DNA of 17,964 bases from assembly GCA_014523685.1 (NCBI GenBank), contig JAATVT010000135.1, forward strand, positions 1-17,964, read 5' to 3'. Positions 1 through 7,315 of this stretch are shown piece after piece (within the stretch, counting starts at the first letter, position 1; each line of letters starts with the position of its first letter). Both the position numbers and the translations under genes were made by a program. This DNA is from Nitrososphaerales archaeon TH5893 (GTDB taxonomy: Archaea; Thermoproteota; Nitrososphaeria; Nitrososphaerales; Nitrososphaeraceae). The notes below the pieces were generated by a model that saw only the letters and a program-made list of their open reading frames with translations, was not told the origin of the DNA and did no database searches.

Positions 1-1537
1 GCAGAAATTGCGTCAAATAATATAGCCCTCCGGTTCCTTTTTGTGTCGTTCCAGATGCCTTCCAGCCGCCAAATGGTTGAGAGCCAACCATAGCTCCTGT
101 CGTAGCGCTAGATCTGTTGACATATGCCACTCCGGCTTCAATATCTTCAAGAAATCTCTTAATCTCTTCTTTATTATTACTATAAAGTCCAGCCGTCAAT
201 CCGTACACTGAATCATTACTCAAAGTGAGTGCTTCATCGAATTGATTATATTGTGCTATACATAGAATGGGAACGAATAGTTCTTCTTTAAAGAAGGGGT
301 GGTCTTTTGGCAAACAATCAACAATTGTTGGTTCCACATAATAGCCATATTTAAGATCTTCATTCTTCTTAACTTTGCCCCCTGCCAGTATCCTGCCGTC
401 TCTAGATGCAACTTTAATTAATCTTTGGTATTTTTCATAAGCTTTGTGGTTAATGAGTGGACCCATAAAGACGGTTTGTTCAAGTGGGTTTCCAATGGAC
501 AACTCTTTAGTCCTCTGAATCAGCTTATCGACAAAGACATTTTTGACTTCTTTCGATATATATAGACGTGAACACGCGCTACATTTTTGTCCCGAATAAC
601 CAAAAGCTGATTTTACAATTCCTTCTACAGCTCTATTAATATCAGCATTTTTAGTTACTATCACCGGATTCTTACCGCCCATTTCTGCTATGATTGGTCT
701 TGGATTTAGTTTACTGAGTTTCTTAATCATTTTGTATCCTACTTCCTTTGAACCAGTAAAAACAATTCCAGCAATATCTTGACTCTCAACTATAGTTTTT
801 CCGATTATATCTCCAGAGCCTGTTATAAAATTTAGTACTCCTGAAGGTAATCTGGCTTTCTTCATAATTTCTGTGAATAGGTATCCAATAATTGGAGTAT
901 CACTCGCAGGCTTTAAGACAACTGTATTCCCTGTAATCAGAGCACCAATGCTCATCCCTATCAAGATCGCTGCTGGAAAATTAAAAGGAGCTATTACGCC
1001 CCAGACACCATAGGGCTTCATCACACTTTTGCTTCTTTCATTTCCTTGTGCACTTTTCATTTTATTCGTAAAGCCGTTATTACGTACCATTTCTTCTGAA
1101 TAATACTTAATAAAATCTACAGCTTCGTCAATATCAGCGATGGCTTCATATCTGTTCTTGCCATTTTCATACGAAATCCATGCTGCCAATTCAAACTTTC
1201 TTTCGGAAATCATTTTTGCAGCAGTTTTGCAAATTTGCACACGATAATCATACTCTGTTCTGCTCCATTTTTCAAATGATTTTTTGGCAGCCAATATAGC
1301 TGATTGTGCATGAGCGGCGTTACCACTTGGAAAATAGCCTAAAGTTATTCGAGTATCTATAGGAGATGTATGTACAAAAAACCTTGACGATATTACATTC
1401 TTACCATGGATTATCATAGGATATTTTCTGCCAAACTGGCGTTTTATTTTCCTAATGGCTCTTTTATACTTAGAATGAAATTCCTTTTCCTCATATCGCT
1501 TCATAAATTTAAGAGTATGCTCATTTTCGAACTTCAT
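1..1537 (-). CDS. Delta-1-pyrroline-5-carboxylate dehydrogenase (aldehyde dehydrogenase family), C-terminus cut by window edge
   Basis: NAD-dependent oxidation of glutamate semialdehyde/P5C to glutamate, the last step of proline and arginine/ornithine breakdown in the cytosol. I translated 512 codons with no stop; the gene runs off the left edge. Visible aldehyde dehydrogenase features are WGVIAPFNFP near residue 179, the NAD-binding TGSKEVG at 261-267, the general base Glu in EMGGKN at 285 and the catalytic Cys in GQKCSA at 319. Near the cut end, TGAMVGSQPFGGWKASG followed by GLYYLTQF is characteristic of the P5C dehydrogenase branch. I chose the ATG at 1537 because MKFENEHT opens like family members. 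In-frame ATGs at 1576 and 1582 would add a 13- or 15-residue extension that does not look like the family. The arginase-family gene upstream on the same strand supports an arginine-to-glutamate role. Thaumarchaeal enzymes of this type are known. Confidence 0.9.
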   Translation of the reverse strand, partial: MKFENEHTLKFMKRYEEKEFHSKYKRAIRKIKRQFGRKYPMIIHGKNVISSRFFVHTSPIDTRITLGYFPSGNAAHAQSAILAAKKSFEKWSRTEYDYRVQICKTAAKMISERKFELAAWISYENGKNRYEAIADIDEAVDFIKYYSEEMVRNNGFTNKMKSAQGNERSKSVMKPYGVWGVIAPFNFPAAILIGMSIGALITGNTVVLKPASDTPIIGYLFTEIMKKARLPSGVLNFITGSGDIIGKTIVESQDIAGIVFTGSKEVGYKMIKKLSKLNPRPIIAEMGGKNPVIVTKNADINRAVEGIVKSAFGYSGQKCSACSRLYISKEVKNVFVDKLIQRTKELSIGNPLEQTVFMGPLINHKAYEKYQRLIKVASRDGRILAGGKVKKNEDLKYGYYVEPTIVDCLPKDHPFFKEELFVPILCIAQYNQFDEALTLSNDSVYGLTAGLYSNNKEEIKRFLEDIEAGVAYVNRSSATTGAMVGSQPFGGWKASGTTQKGTGGLYYLTQFL

Positions 1538-1595
1538 TGAACATATTTCTTTAACGATACTAAAATAAAAGAACATATCCATTTCGTACCTTCAC

Positions 1596-1619
1596 AAAAA
1601 AACCTCCGCTGTTAAGAGG
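1596..1619 (-). terminator. Weak hairpin plus T7 tract ahead of the P5C dehydrogenase gene
   Basis: On the minus strand a CCTC/GAGG stem with a 9-nt loop is followed directly by seven T's (A's at 1596-1602 on the plus strand). It resembles a terminator for RNA coming from the GC-rich spacer or the arginase gene, or an attenuator before the dehydrogenase. The stem is only 4 bp, so this is tentative. Confidence 0.3.
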
Positions 1620-1640
1620 ATTTGAGTTCCAAGTTGACCT

Positions 1641-1760
1641 ATGGAAAAGAAGATATTAACTGGCTTCCGTTCTAAGGTGCTGGAGCGGAGCCTCAGGAAA
1701 CTCAACGATAGGCGTCGGTCGTGAGTGGTGAAGATGCGATCCCAGTTGTCCGGTAGCCAA
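1641..1760. other. GC-rich, potentially structured spacer (possible ncRNA or decayed coding remnant)
   Basis: This stretch is clearly more GC-rich than the AT-rich spacers around it. Pairings seen: GGCTTCCG (1662-1669) with CGGAGCC (1686-1692), one bulge; AACTGG (1658-1663) with CCAGTT (1742-1747); and GGCTTCCG alternatively with CGGTAGCC (1751-1758), one mismatch. The first and third are mutually exclusive, as in switching or pseudoknotted RNAs. It does not match tRNA, 5S or the RNase P core motifs I know. Short reading frames exist on both strands (27 codons from the plus ATG at 1641, and an ATG-less minus frame), so a gene remnant is the alternative. The rest of the 1538-1773 spacer shows nothing clear. 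Confidence 0.35.
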
Positions 1761-1773
1761 AATTACTGTTTGT

Positions 1774-2670
1774 TTATACAAGTTTAGACCCCTGCAAACC
1801 AACAACTATACTAGAGACAAAGTTCTTTGCAATAGTACCATCTAAATCCAAATTGGGGTTGAAGATGGTAATGCTCATTCCTAATGCACGATTGGATGAA
1901 ATTATGATCCTCAAGAGTTCACTCAGCTCAGATAAACATAATCCACCATCTAACCTATAGTCGACAGCAGGCATTATACTATCGTCTAAGACATCTGCAT
2001 CAAGATGAATCCAGAATCCATTCAATTCGTCTTTCATGAGCCTTGTAACCGCCATGGAAGCTGCTCTCCCTATTTTTAACTCTCTTACTCTTAGTAGATC
2101 AAAGACATGCATATTAGTATCCTTTACGTCTTGACTCCCATAACTTGAGGATTGTTCTGCATCACGATAACCAAATACTACAATATCCTCGTCTCTAACT
2201 AGCGGTTTGAGTCCGTCTATGTTTGTGAGAATCTCTGGACCTCTACCAGATATGACGGCCAATTCCATATCTGCAACTTCTCCTGTTATGGATGCTTGCG
2301 GCTGATAAAAATCGGAGTGACCGTCTATGAAAAATAATCCATGTCTACCATTATGCCGTAATCCTAAAAGAGCACCTATAATAATACTACAATCACCCCC
2401 TAATATTATGGGAAAACTCATTTTAGCTATTTCAGTATTAACTACTTCGGCAAGTTGAATTGAATACACCTTGATCGCATCAGCATTCATGATTAGGGTT
2501 GTAGGATCACGTTTTGGATTATACGGAAATAATGGTTGAACACAACCAGCGTATATAGCATTTAATTTGTCCATTAGACCTGCCTTCTTCAACGCTTCAG
2601 GTAGACCTTCTACTCCAGTTGGTCGTAGTCCAAGGATCGAAGGAGCATCTATTATAGAATATCTCAGCAT
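1774..2670 (-). CDS. Arginase/agmatinase-family (ureohydrolase) protein
   Basis: A cytosolic binuclear-manganese ureohydrolase-fold enzyme, probably cleaving a guanidino or related C-N substrate; the exact substrate cannot be read from sequence. Seen in the 298-residue protein: GGDCS at 91-95, DGHSDF at 116-121 and HLDADVLDD at 212-220, which correspond to the three metal-binding motifs GGDHS, DAHxD and SxDxDxxDP. The usual first His ligand is Cys here, and the SITIFNP segment near 256-262 lacks the acidic residue usual in arginase. These changes fit a divergent subclass annotated only as arginase family. I start at the ATG at 2670: the protein then begins MLRYSIIDAPS, while the TTG three codons earlier sits inside GAAAGG. 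A TATA-like TTTACATAAAG lies about 40-50 bases upstream (2709-2719). The P5C dehydrogenase gene follows on the same strand after 236 bases, suggesting a shared arginine/ornithine catabolic role. Confidence 0.85.
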   Translation of the reverse strand: MLRYSIIDAPSILGLRPTGVEGLPEALKKAGLMDKLNAIYAGCVQPLFPYNPKRDPTTLIMNADAIKVYSIQLAEVVNTEIAKMSFPIILGGDCSIIIGALLGLRHNGRHGLFFIDGHSDFYQPQASITGEVADMELAVISGRGPEILTNIDGLKPLVRDEDIVVFGYRDAEQSSSYGSQDVKDTNMHVFDLLRVRELKIGRAASMAVTRLMKDELNGFWIHLDADVLDDSIMPAVDYRLDGGLCLSELSELLRIIISSNRALGMSITIFNPNLDLDGTIAKNFVSSIVVGLQGSKLV

Positions 2671-3093
2671 ACCTTTCAAATTATATGACTAAGATGTACA
2701 TTTTTAGCTTTATGTAAATAGTCCTGGATTGAACAGCAATAGAGAGAAGTATTTTTGGTACCCCCCTACGTGACTGTACTCACGTAACAAATTATTCGAG
2801 AAATCACTTTATTCTTGTGTATTATCTCAATATTGGAATCAAAAAATTTTTACGTAGAAAAGAATGAACTTCACAACGTACCAGGCAAAGATAGTCAATT
2901 AGAAATTGTGATAGGTCTGACAGAAAGTTCTATAGTAGCGATTTCAATATGTGCGACGATGATCGTCAAGGTAATGAGCTAGATTCTTATTGTCATTGCT
3001 TTTGAATTGATTCGAATACTATCCTTTAGAGAATAATTCTCTATGGATATACTTTTAAAAAATATTTATTGCAGATGACAGACATTATTGATG
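2671..3093. other. Intergenic spacer with a perfect 7-bp inverted repeat
   Basis: No convincing gene. It holds the arginase promoter region at its left end and the inverted repeat TACGTGA-N6-TCACGTA at 2767-2786. An ATG-less plus-strand reading frame of about 50 codons (from TTG 2833 to a stop at 2982) is the only coding candidate, and I do not call it. Confidence 0.5.
2767..2786. promoter_or_regulatory. Inverted repeat TACGTGA-N6-TCACGTA (possible operator)
   Basis: Perfect 7-bp dyad with a 6-base spacer, preceded by a run of six C's. Its size suits a dimeric winged-helix regulator, and the HxlR gene is nearby, but it lies downstream of that gene and about 100 bases before the arginase start. 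There is no direct evidence of function. Confidence 0.35.
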
Positions 3094-3444
3094 CTAAGCC
3101 TTTTGTAATTGTGGTGATTTCCAGCGATCCGCCCATTTTCTCAGTTCATTGATGATGGATTCTAGTTCCCTTGCTTGCGGCGTCATACGGTATTCAACTT
3201 TTGGAGGTATTTCTGGATAAATTTTTTTAGATAGAAGCCCTTCACGTTCGAGATCCAATAGTCTATCTGACAAAACTGTACTGCTTATTCCTGACAATGA
3301 CCTTTTCAATTCATTGAATCGAATTACTTCTTTTGTGCAAAAATTCTTTAATATTAGTAATGTCCACCGTCTTCCTAAAACTTCCCAAATGTTGGCTATC
3401 TCACATCCTTGAGTTTGTTCGCTTTTTGGATCTTTCAAAATCAA
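3094..3444 (-). CDS. HxlR-family winged helix-turn-helix transcriptional regulator
   Basis: A small DNA-binding regulator of the MarR-like HxlR family. The 116 residues match the usual family length. A conserved Cys at about residue 14 precedes WEVLGRRWTLLILKNF, then comes the recognition region FNELKRSLSGISSTVLSDRL and the wing (residues 70-90, ending KVEYRMTP), with a C-terminal dimer helix ending RKWADRWKS. No ATG or GTG exists in frame before the conserved core, so the start must be TTG at 3444 or 3438. A TATA-like TTTTATAG lies about 50 bases upstream. Family members often respond to redox or electrophile stress through the N-terminal Cys. The target is unknown; neighbours are not obviously its regulon. 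The gene stands alone, divergent from a small candidate ORF at 3481. Confidence 0.9.
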   Translation of the reverse strand: MILKDPKSEQTQGCEIANIWEVLGRRWTLLILKNFCTKEVIRFNELKRSLSGISSTVLSDRLLDLEREGLLSKKIYPEIPPKVEYRMTPQARELESIINELRKWADRWKSPQLQKA

Positions 3445-3480
3445 AAATCGCCCAGTTGTAATTTCATATTAATCATTGTC

Positions 3481-3666
3481 ATGCAACCAGGCTATAAAAG
3501 AGTAATCGTAATTTGGCTGGTATCAAGCACTGGTGGTATAACGGTTGCTCTCCACCTTATACCTCAAATAAATATCCTGCTTCAGGCTTATGATAAATTC
3601 GTATTATGGAAACGAAGAATGATAGTGAAGAGATTTACAAAGAATAAGCCGAATGGATATGCATGA
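3481..3666 (+). CDS. Candidate small single-TM protein, 61 residues
   Basis: Not a family I recognise. From ATG 3481 the frame encodes a short polar start (MQPGYKR), a hydrophobic segment at about residues 8-37, and a strongly basic tail (KRRMIVKRF and onward), which would put the tail in the cytoplasm by the positive-inside rule. Longer versions of the frame start from TTG inside the HxlR gene and are less likely. Against it: it starts 36 bases from the HxlR start and covers that gene's likely TATA box, and no ribosome binding site is evident. It could be a chance ORF. Confidence 0.3.
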   Translation: MQPGYKRVIVIWLVSSTGGITVALHLIPQINILLQAYDKFVLWKRRMIVKRFTKNKPNGYA

Positions 3667-3714
3667 ATTTAATTATTAGAATAAGATCGAATATGCAGAT
3701 AAATTATCTACTTT

Positions 3715-4041
3715 TCATTTGAATTTTCGATAAATAGCTATTATGTTGTTACACACCCTGCATCTATATTCCCCTACTTCGCTTATAATAATGCCCTCGC
3801 CTGGTAATTCTTCGTTTAGGTTTTCATAACTTATCAAAGGAGAATCAGCAAATTCCTTTGCGCATACCTTACAGTAATATCTTGAAAACCTATCTTCACT
3901 TAATCTTCCTATATTCCCCAAGAATAGATGTGGAACTCCAAGATTAGCTTTGATCTCTTCTTCCTCTGTCAGTTTAGCAAAAGCAAAACCACCCGAACCC
4001 AACAATTTCTTTTCTTCTAAATCCTCTTCATTCTGGGTCAC
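3715..4041 (-). CDS. Small two-CxxC zinc-binding protein of unknown function, 108 residues
   Basis: I do not recognise a named family. Cysteine pairs YYCKVC (C57/C60) and YRCRVC (C94/C97) frame a 33-residue insert, a pattern that normally binds one zinc ion as a zinc ribbon or treble clef. The N-terminal 50 residues are acidic and Lys-rich (EEDLEEKK, LTEEEE). The only start in frame is GTG at 4041, since a stop lies five codons before it; no ATG is available before the conserved part. It is a single gene, followed after about 200 bases by another small CxxC gene on the same strand. A role in nucleic-acid or protein binding is inference from the fold type only. Confidence 0.75.
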   Translation of the reverse strand: MTQNEEDLEEKKLLGSGGFAFAKLTEEEEIKANLGVPHLFLGNIGRLSEDRFSRYYCKVCAKEFADSPLISYENLNEELPGEGIIISEVGEYRCRVCNNIIAIYRKFK

Positions 4042-4243
4042 GAATGTAATATATCATACTTATGATTTTAATGTGCCGATATCAAATTTGCGTCACCATC
4101 CCAGAAGCCATTATTGCCAAGCATACAAAAGATCTGAGCGTACGTGCCTCAGTGAGAGTAAGATCAGTTTAGCTGATTTCTTGTGCTTTACCTATCACAA
4201 TATCTAAAGATAACGAGCAATGAAATAAATTCTAATCCTAGTC

Positions 4244-4627
4244 TTAAACGTTCTCTTGTTTAGTCCCGCATCTAGTACAGAATTTTGAATCAGATCTTAG
4301 TCTCGATCCGCATTCGATACAATATCTAGCATCTTGCTTAGATGTTGACAGTTCTAAACTGGTATCACTCGACCTGAATAAAGGGTCTTGTAATTGGCCT
4401 TTTTCCCTTTCAGGGGTGTTAGCAGATCTAGCAAGATCCTGTTTTTGTCCTCCTTCGGTGTAGAGTATTACCCTTGGTATCTTTTCCTCGTCATTACCAT
4501 TGGGATCATCTACAGGTTCACACAACCATATAACAAAATTTTTTAATATCAAATCAGGTGTAGAAAATGAAAGTGGATGAGTAGAAATGTATTCCTCGAC
4601 TGCAGACCTTCCATTGAATCTGTTCAT
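4244..4627 (-). CDS. Protein with C-terminal double-CxxC zinc ribbon, 127 residues
   Basis: The C-terminus carries a compact zinc ribbon, YCIECGSRLRSDSKFCTRCG, with Cys at 103, 106, 117 and 120, as in the zinc_ribbon_2 type found at the ends of many archaeal proteins. The first 60 residues look folded (FVIWLCEPVDDP, IPRVILYTEGG); residues 61-98 are polar and probably disordered. Start ATG 4627 has an A-rich stretch (TTGAAAA) before it rather than a ribosome binding site. There is no operon partner: the spacers on each side exceed 130 bases. Function unknown. Confidence 0.8.
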   Translation of the reverse strand: MNRFNGRSAVEEYISTHPLSFSTPDLILKNFVIWLCEPVDDPNGNDEEKIPRVILYTEGGQKQDLARSANTPEREKGQLQDPLFRSSDTSLELSTSKQDARYCIECGSRLRSDSKFCTRCGTKQENV

Positions 4628-4758
4628 TTTTCAATCAACCAATATGAAATATTCTTATGCACTTGTATCTGATAATCTTTTTGAATGACTATATGAAGTA
4701 GTTTACTTTGCTAACTAGTTAGGAATCAGAATGTAAGAAAGCCACATGAGAATCGCGT

Positions 4759-5016
4759 CTATACTTTAGCTTCATCTGCCTTTGGGGTGTTGGGGGATAC
4801 GTCAGATGCCTTTGCGGGCTCTATTCTCTCATGTTGCTGCCGTTCAGTATCCTTTGCTGGCAAATTGATTTCCTTTTGGTTGACATTACTGCCAGAACAA
4901 TCGTCACATATCCAACCCTTATTGCTAAGATGGCCCAACTTTATCTTACCGTGTCGTTCTATTTGAACTTCTATAGAATCAGTCACAGGTGAATTACATC
5001 TGATACAACTTGACAT
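4759..5016 (-). CDS. Small N-terminal zinc-finger protein with disordered tail, 85 residues
   Basis: The first 42 residues hold two cysteine pairs, CIRC (C4/C7) and CDDC (C37/C40), which would bind one zinc with an intervening basic segment VQIERHGKIKLGHL. From residue 43 on, the chain is rich in Lys, Glu, Pro and Ala and is likely unstructured. Start ATG 5016 directly precedes the zinc motif. Unrecognised family; it is the third solitary small CxxC gene in a row on the minus strand, with 130-200-base spacers, so they are probably transcribed separately. Confidence 0.75.
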   Translation of the reverse strand: MSSCIRCNSPVTDSIEVQIERHGKIKLGHLSNKGWICDDCSGSNVNQKEINLPAKDTERQQHERIEPAKASDVSPNTPKADEAKV

Positions 5017-5357
5017 GCTCTAAATAGACATTATTCTAATAAAATTTTAGTCAATAATATTGTTGCGTCTGAGACCTTTTCTAGGGGAACAGAATATTTA
5101 GCTTCTAGAGGGATAATGTCTGACAATGACATCGACCACGTAACCTGTCATGCTGTTAGTATATCCGGCTCCGAATGCGAGTTTTATTACTGAGAGTCTT
5201 GCAGAGATCCCTTCTGTTCTACATTAATCATAATCCTCTCTCGATTGAAAATGGCCTTATATCCAAAGGAAATCTAAGAACTTAAACTATTTAGAAATTA
5301 AGGTCAAACAAATGGTTGGCGAGAGCTGTATTTAGCGATACTAACTGTCTTATGGTA
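5017..5357. other. Intergenic spacer, nothing convincing
   Basis: No RNA gene, repeat or good reading frame seen. The longest ATG frame is 25 codons on the plus strand (ATG 5117), and I do not call it. Confidence 0.5.
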
Positions 5358-5507
5358 TTAATTGTTTGTAGTAGCGTCTTCATCTTTCTCACCACCTTTT
5401 TTAATCCATCCAATCTCAATCAAAACCTCATGAGAACATTTAGTTCTGTGTGCGAAGGTATCGGAAAACACTATAAGTAGTGCACTGAGGAATCGAATCA
5501 AATTCAA
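5358..5507 (-). CDS. Candidate 49-residue small protein with hydrophobic N-terminus, TTG start
   Basis: The frame lies directly downstream of the blue copper gene and is in frame with it, separated by the TAG stop. From TTG at 5507 it reads MNLIRFLSALLIVFSDTFAH, a signal-peptide or membrane-anchor-like start, followed by a hydrophilic tail ending GEKDEDATTNN. Residue use looks protein-like, but there is no ATG and no clear ribosome binding site. It could be a separate small secreted protein, a decayed former extension of the copper protein, or chance. Stop at 5358-5360. Confidence 0.28.
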   Translation of the reverse strand: MNLIRFLSALLIVFSDTFAHRTKCSHEVLIEIGWIKKGGEKDEDATTNN

Positions 5508-5543
5508 TAGCCCAATATTTTTGAAAAATGTTCGTTGGTGCCC

Positions 5544-6386
5544 CTATGGATTAGAAATATTACCGCTGGATTCTAAAGGTTGGCTGTTATTAGAGGTAGT
5601 ATTTCCTTCAATGCTACTTGTATTCATCGATATATCTTGACTTGTTTCCAATTCAGAAGTATTATTCGTACTTGAATTTGCACCATCGTCTGTGGTTGAT
5701 GTGACAACAGTCAACTTGGATGTCATAAATGGATGAACTTGACAATAATATGGTATCTCATCTCCTTCCTTTACACCTGTCAGTTGCACTGGGGATGACT
5801 CTTCTCCGCCATTTATTATACTCGTATCAAAAATCTTACCAGAGTTAGGGTCTTCAACTCCAGTACCCGACGTTGATGTATGTGGTACGGAATCCTCATT
5901 CTTCCACACAATATTTTCATTTAATGGAACTTTAGCATCATCTGGCTCATAATCGGGGTTTCCTTGAACTGAAGCTCCTGCTGGAATGGTAATCGTTGTC
6001 CCCGCAGCGGTTTCGCCTGCTTCGACTCCACTTTCCTGAGAAGTATCGTTAGTGGTAGCAGTAGCATTGGTAGTAGTTGAGCTTGTGGTACTATCATTAT
6101 TTGTAGTAGTGGCCTGTTGGCCCTGACTTACATCTCTAAGAGAGGGAGGTGTCTGTAGAATCTCAGGATCATCAATCGTTCCTTGAATTGGAAGACCGAA
6201 GTGCTCTCTTAATATCCTCTGCTGATTAGCCAAAACGTCTTCAGAAAATGTTGGTCCAACATGCCCGAACCATACCCAGAGGATTATTACGGCGGCTAAA
6301 GAAAGACCCATGACGAGGATGGACCATGCGACACCTGTGAGGTTACCATATCCGCCTTGGGCCTCCTTCTCGTGATGCGCACACAT
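5544..6386 (-). CDS. Membrane-anchored blue (type I) copper protein, amicyanin/plastocyanin-like
   Basis: Probably an electron carrier at the outer face of the membrane; thaumarchaea use such cupredoxins where bacteria use cytochrome c. The 280-residue protein has one TM helix at about residues 19-40, a linker, a Thr/Ser/Asn-rich spacer (90-125), a cupredoxin domain (about 130-231) and a second Ser/Thr/Asn-rich tail with many N-x-S/T sequons, suggesting surface glycosylation. Predicted Cu ligands are H169 (SVPHT), C215, H218 and M221 in YYCQVHPFM; the C-x2-H-P-F-M spacing is that of amicyanin rather than plastocyanin. TIPAGASVQ and VWKNEDSVPHT are typical of archaeal cupredoxins. Start ATG 6386; a TATA-like TTTAAAAG at 6413-6420 implies a near-leaderless mRNA. 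Its redox partner is not in this window. Confidence 0.9.
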   Translation of the reverse strand: MCAHHEKEAQGGYGNLTGVAWSILVMGLSLAAVIILWVWFGHVGPTFSEDVLANQQRILREHFGLPIQGTIDDPEILQTPPSLRDVSQGQQATTTNNDSTTSSTTTNATATTNDTSQESGVEAGETAAGTTITIPAGASVQGNPDYEPDDAKVPLNENIVWKNEDSVPHTSTSGTGVEDPNSGKIFDTSIINGGEESSPVQLTGVKEGDEIPYYCQVHPFMTSKLTVVTSTTDDGANSSTNNTSELETSQDISMNTSSIEGNTTSNNSQPLESSGNISNP

Positions 6387-6407
6387 GTTGTGACATATAG
6401 ACGTAGT

Positions 6408-6420
6408 TTAATTGCTTTTA
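6408..6420. repeat. 13-bp direct repeat copy 1 (TTAATTGCTTTTA), overlapping the copper gene TATA box
   Basis: The same 13 bases recur at 6740-6752, both preceded by GTAG, so the two copies flank the integrase fragment. On the minus strand this copy reads as the TATA-like promoter of the blue copper gene. The repeat is AT-rich, so chance similarity is possible. Confidence 0.4.
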
Positions 6421-6458
6421 AACTATCCGATAAAGTTAATTTAATTAGGTTGGGTTAA

Positions 6459-6737
6459 TTAGCAGAACCATTTACTGAATTAGAGGCTGCGCTTGATGCA
6501 AGGAAAAGGAAGATTAACAGGAATAGGATAGAACTTTTACCCAAGGTTAAAAACTTCCTGGACAGTATCGCCAGAAATAGCATAAAGTCTAAGAGATCAT
6601 ATTCCTCTGGCCTGTCATTGCTTCAAAACTTTTTGAACTCTGAGGCATATCACATCATAACCAATTTTGTCTTAATGTTCTCAAGTATTCGTGACAAAAG
6701 GGACCAAAAAAGGGTGTTAAGTCTACTGATTTCGTAG
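6459..6737 (+). pseudogene. N-terminal fragment of an archaeal tyrosine recombinase (integrase) relic
   Basis: The open frame has no start codon (a TAA stop lies immediately before it). Residues 1-62 read like the helical SAM-like core-binding domain of thaumarchaeal XerC/D-type integrases: TELEAALDARKRKINRNRIE, LLPKVKNFLDSIARN and SYSSGLSLLQNFLNSE. After about residue 62 the similarity is lost, and the frame ends at TAG 6735-6737 after 92 codons. The catalytic domain with the Arg and Tyr residues is absent from the window. This is most likely the remnant of a mobile element that once inserted upstream of the copper gene. Identification rests on recalled family sequence; the breakpoints are inferred. 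Confidence 0.6.
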
Positions 6738-6739
6738 GC

Positions 6740-6752
6740 TTAATTGCTTTTA
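6740..6752. repeat. 13-bp direct repeat copy 2 (TTAATTGCTTTTA)
   Basis: Identical to 6408-6420 and likewise preceded by GTAG; it starts three bases after the stop of the integrase fragment. It could be a remnant of insertion or deletion, or coincidental AT-rich similarity. Confidence 0.4.
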
Positions 6753-6947
6753 TTACTTGATTTAAGTAATCATGGATTTCTTATTCATTTAGTGATGGTT
6801 GCACTAAGGATGATAAGTTATATGACATAGGTTTTCTTACCGCCCCACTTAAGGCTCCAGAGATGCGAACAATAGGAGAAAAAACTATTCAAACATTTCA
6901 ATTTAATTTACCAATAATACAGGCTCATGATATGAAGTTATTATTTC

Positions 6948-7124
6948 TTATTTGACTTTTTGAGTATACATAATATCACGTTTGTCAGGTTCTACAAGAT
7001 TATTTCTTTTAATATATTTCACTAGTTCGTCGTCAGTATCTATCCTATAGTAACGTTTCATATTTTCCAATGTTTTATTATCATAAATATTATGAAAATT
7101 ATTATTGTCTTTTCTATTGCTCAT
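6948..7124 (-). CDS. Small hydrophilic protein, 58 residues, unknown function
   Basis: The reading frame begins MSNRKDNNNFHNIYDNKTLE and continues ENMKRYYRIDTDDELVKYI before a charged end (EPDKRDIMYTQKVK). The segment from about residue 22 looks like two short helices (Lys/Arg/Tyr- and Asp-rich), reminiscent of small archaeal DNA-binding or chaperone-like proteins, but I recognise no family. Support comes from the promoter: TTAAATAA at 7145-7152 is centred about 25 bases before ATG 7124, the exact spacing for a leaderless archaeal transcript. It lies between the integrase relic and the MFS gene, so it may also be accessory. Confidence 0.6.
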   Translation of the reverse strand: MSNRKDNNNFHNIYDNKTLENMKRYYRIDTDDELVKYIKRNNLVEPDKRDIMYTQKVK

Positions 7125-7144
7125 ATGTTAAGATCGAAATTATG

Positions 7145-7152
7145 TTATTTAA
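7145..7152 (-). promoter_or_regulatory. TATA box of the 58-residue gene
   Basis: TTAAATAA on the minus strand, centred about 25 bases upstream of ATG 7124, consistent with TATA-binding-protein recognition and leaderless transcription starting at the start codon. Confidence 0.5.
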
Positions 7153-7315
7153 GACTTGAGTAACTGAACAAGTGCAGTTTCTCTTATGTAATAAAGCTTA
7201 TTGTTCCAATCTATACTTCTCTAATCTTCTAAAATGAGTGATCTGTGTTGGAATCAAATTACTTAATGTTAAATCTTGGCAAATTTATTACTTATCAATA
7301 TCAGCATAATAAATT

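Noticed and set aside
1612..1660. Possible tRNA T-arm (ACTCAAATCC) on the minus strand
   Set aside because: No acceptor stem, D-arm or anticodon arm can be formed around it.
2833..2982. 49-codon plus-strand frame with TTG start in the arginase/HxlR spacer
   Set aside because: No ATG, ribosome binding site or TATA box at the right distance; its residue pattern is not distinctive.
3950..4207. Plus-strand frame opposite the 108-residue zinc-binding gene
   Set aside because: Ser/Pro-rich translation typical of an antisense shadow; the minus-strand gene has the conserved Cys pairs.
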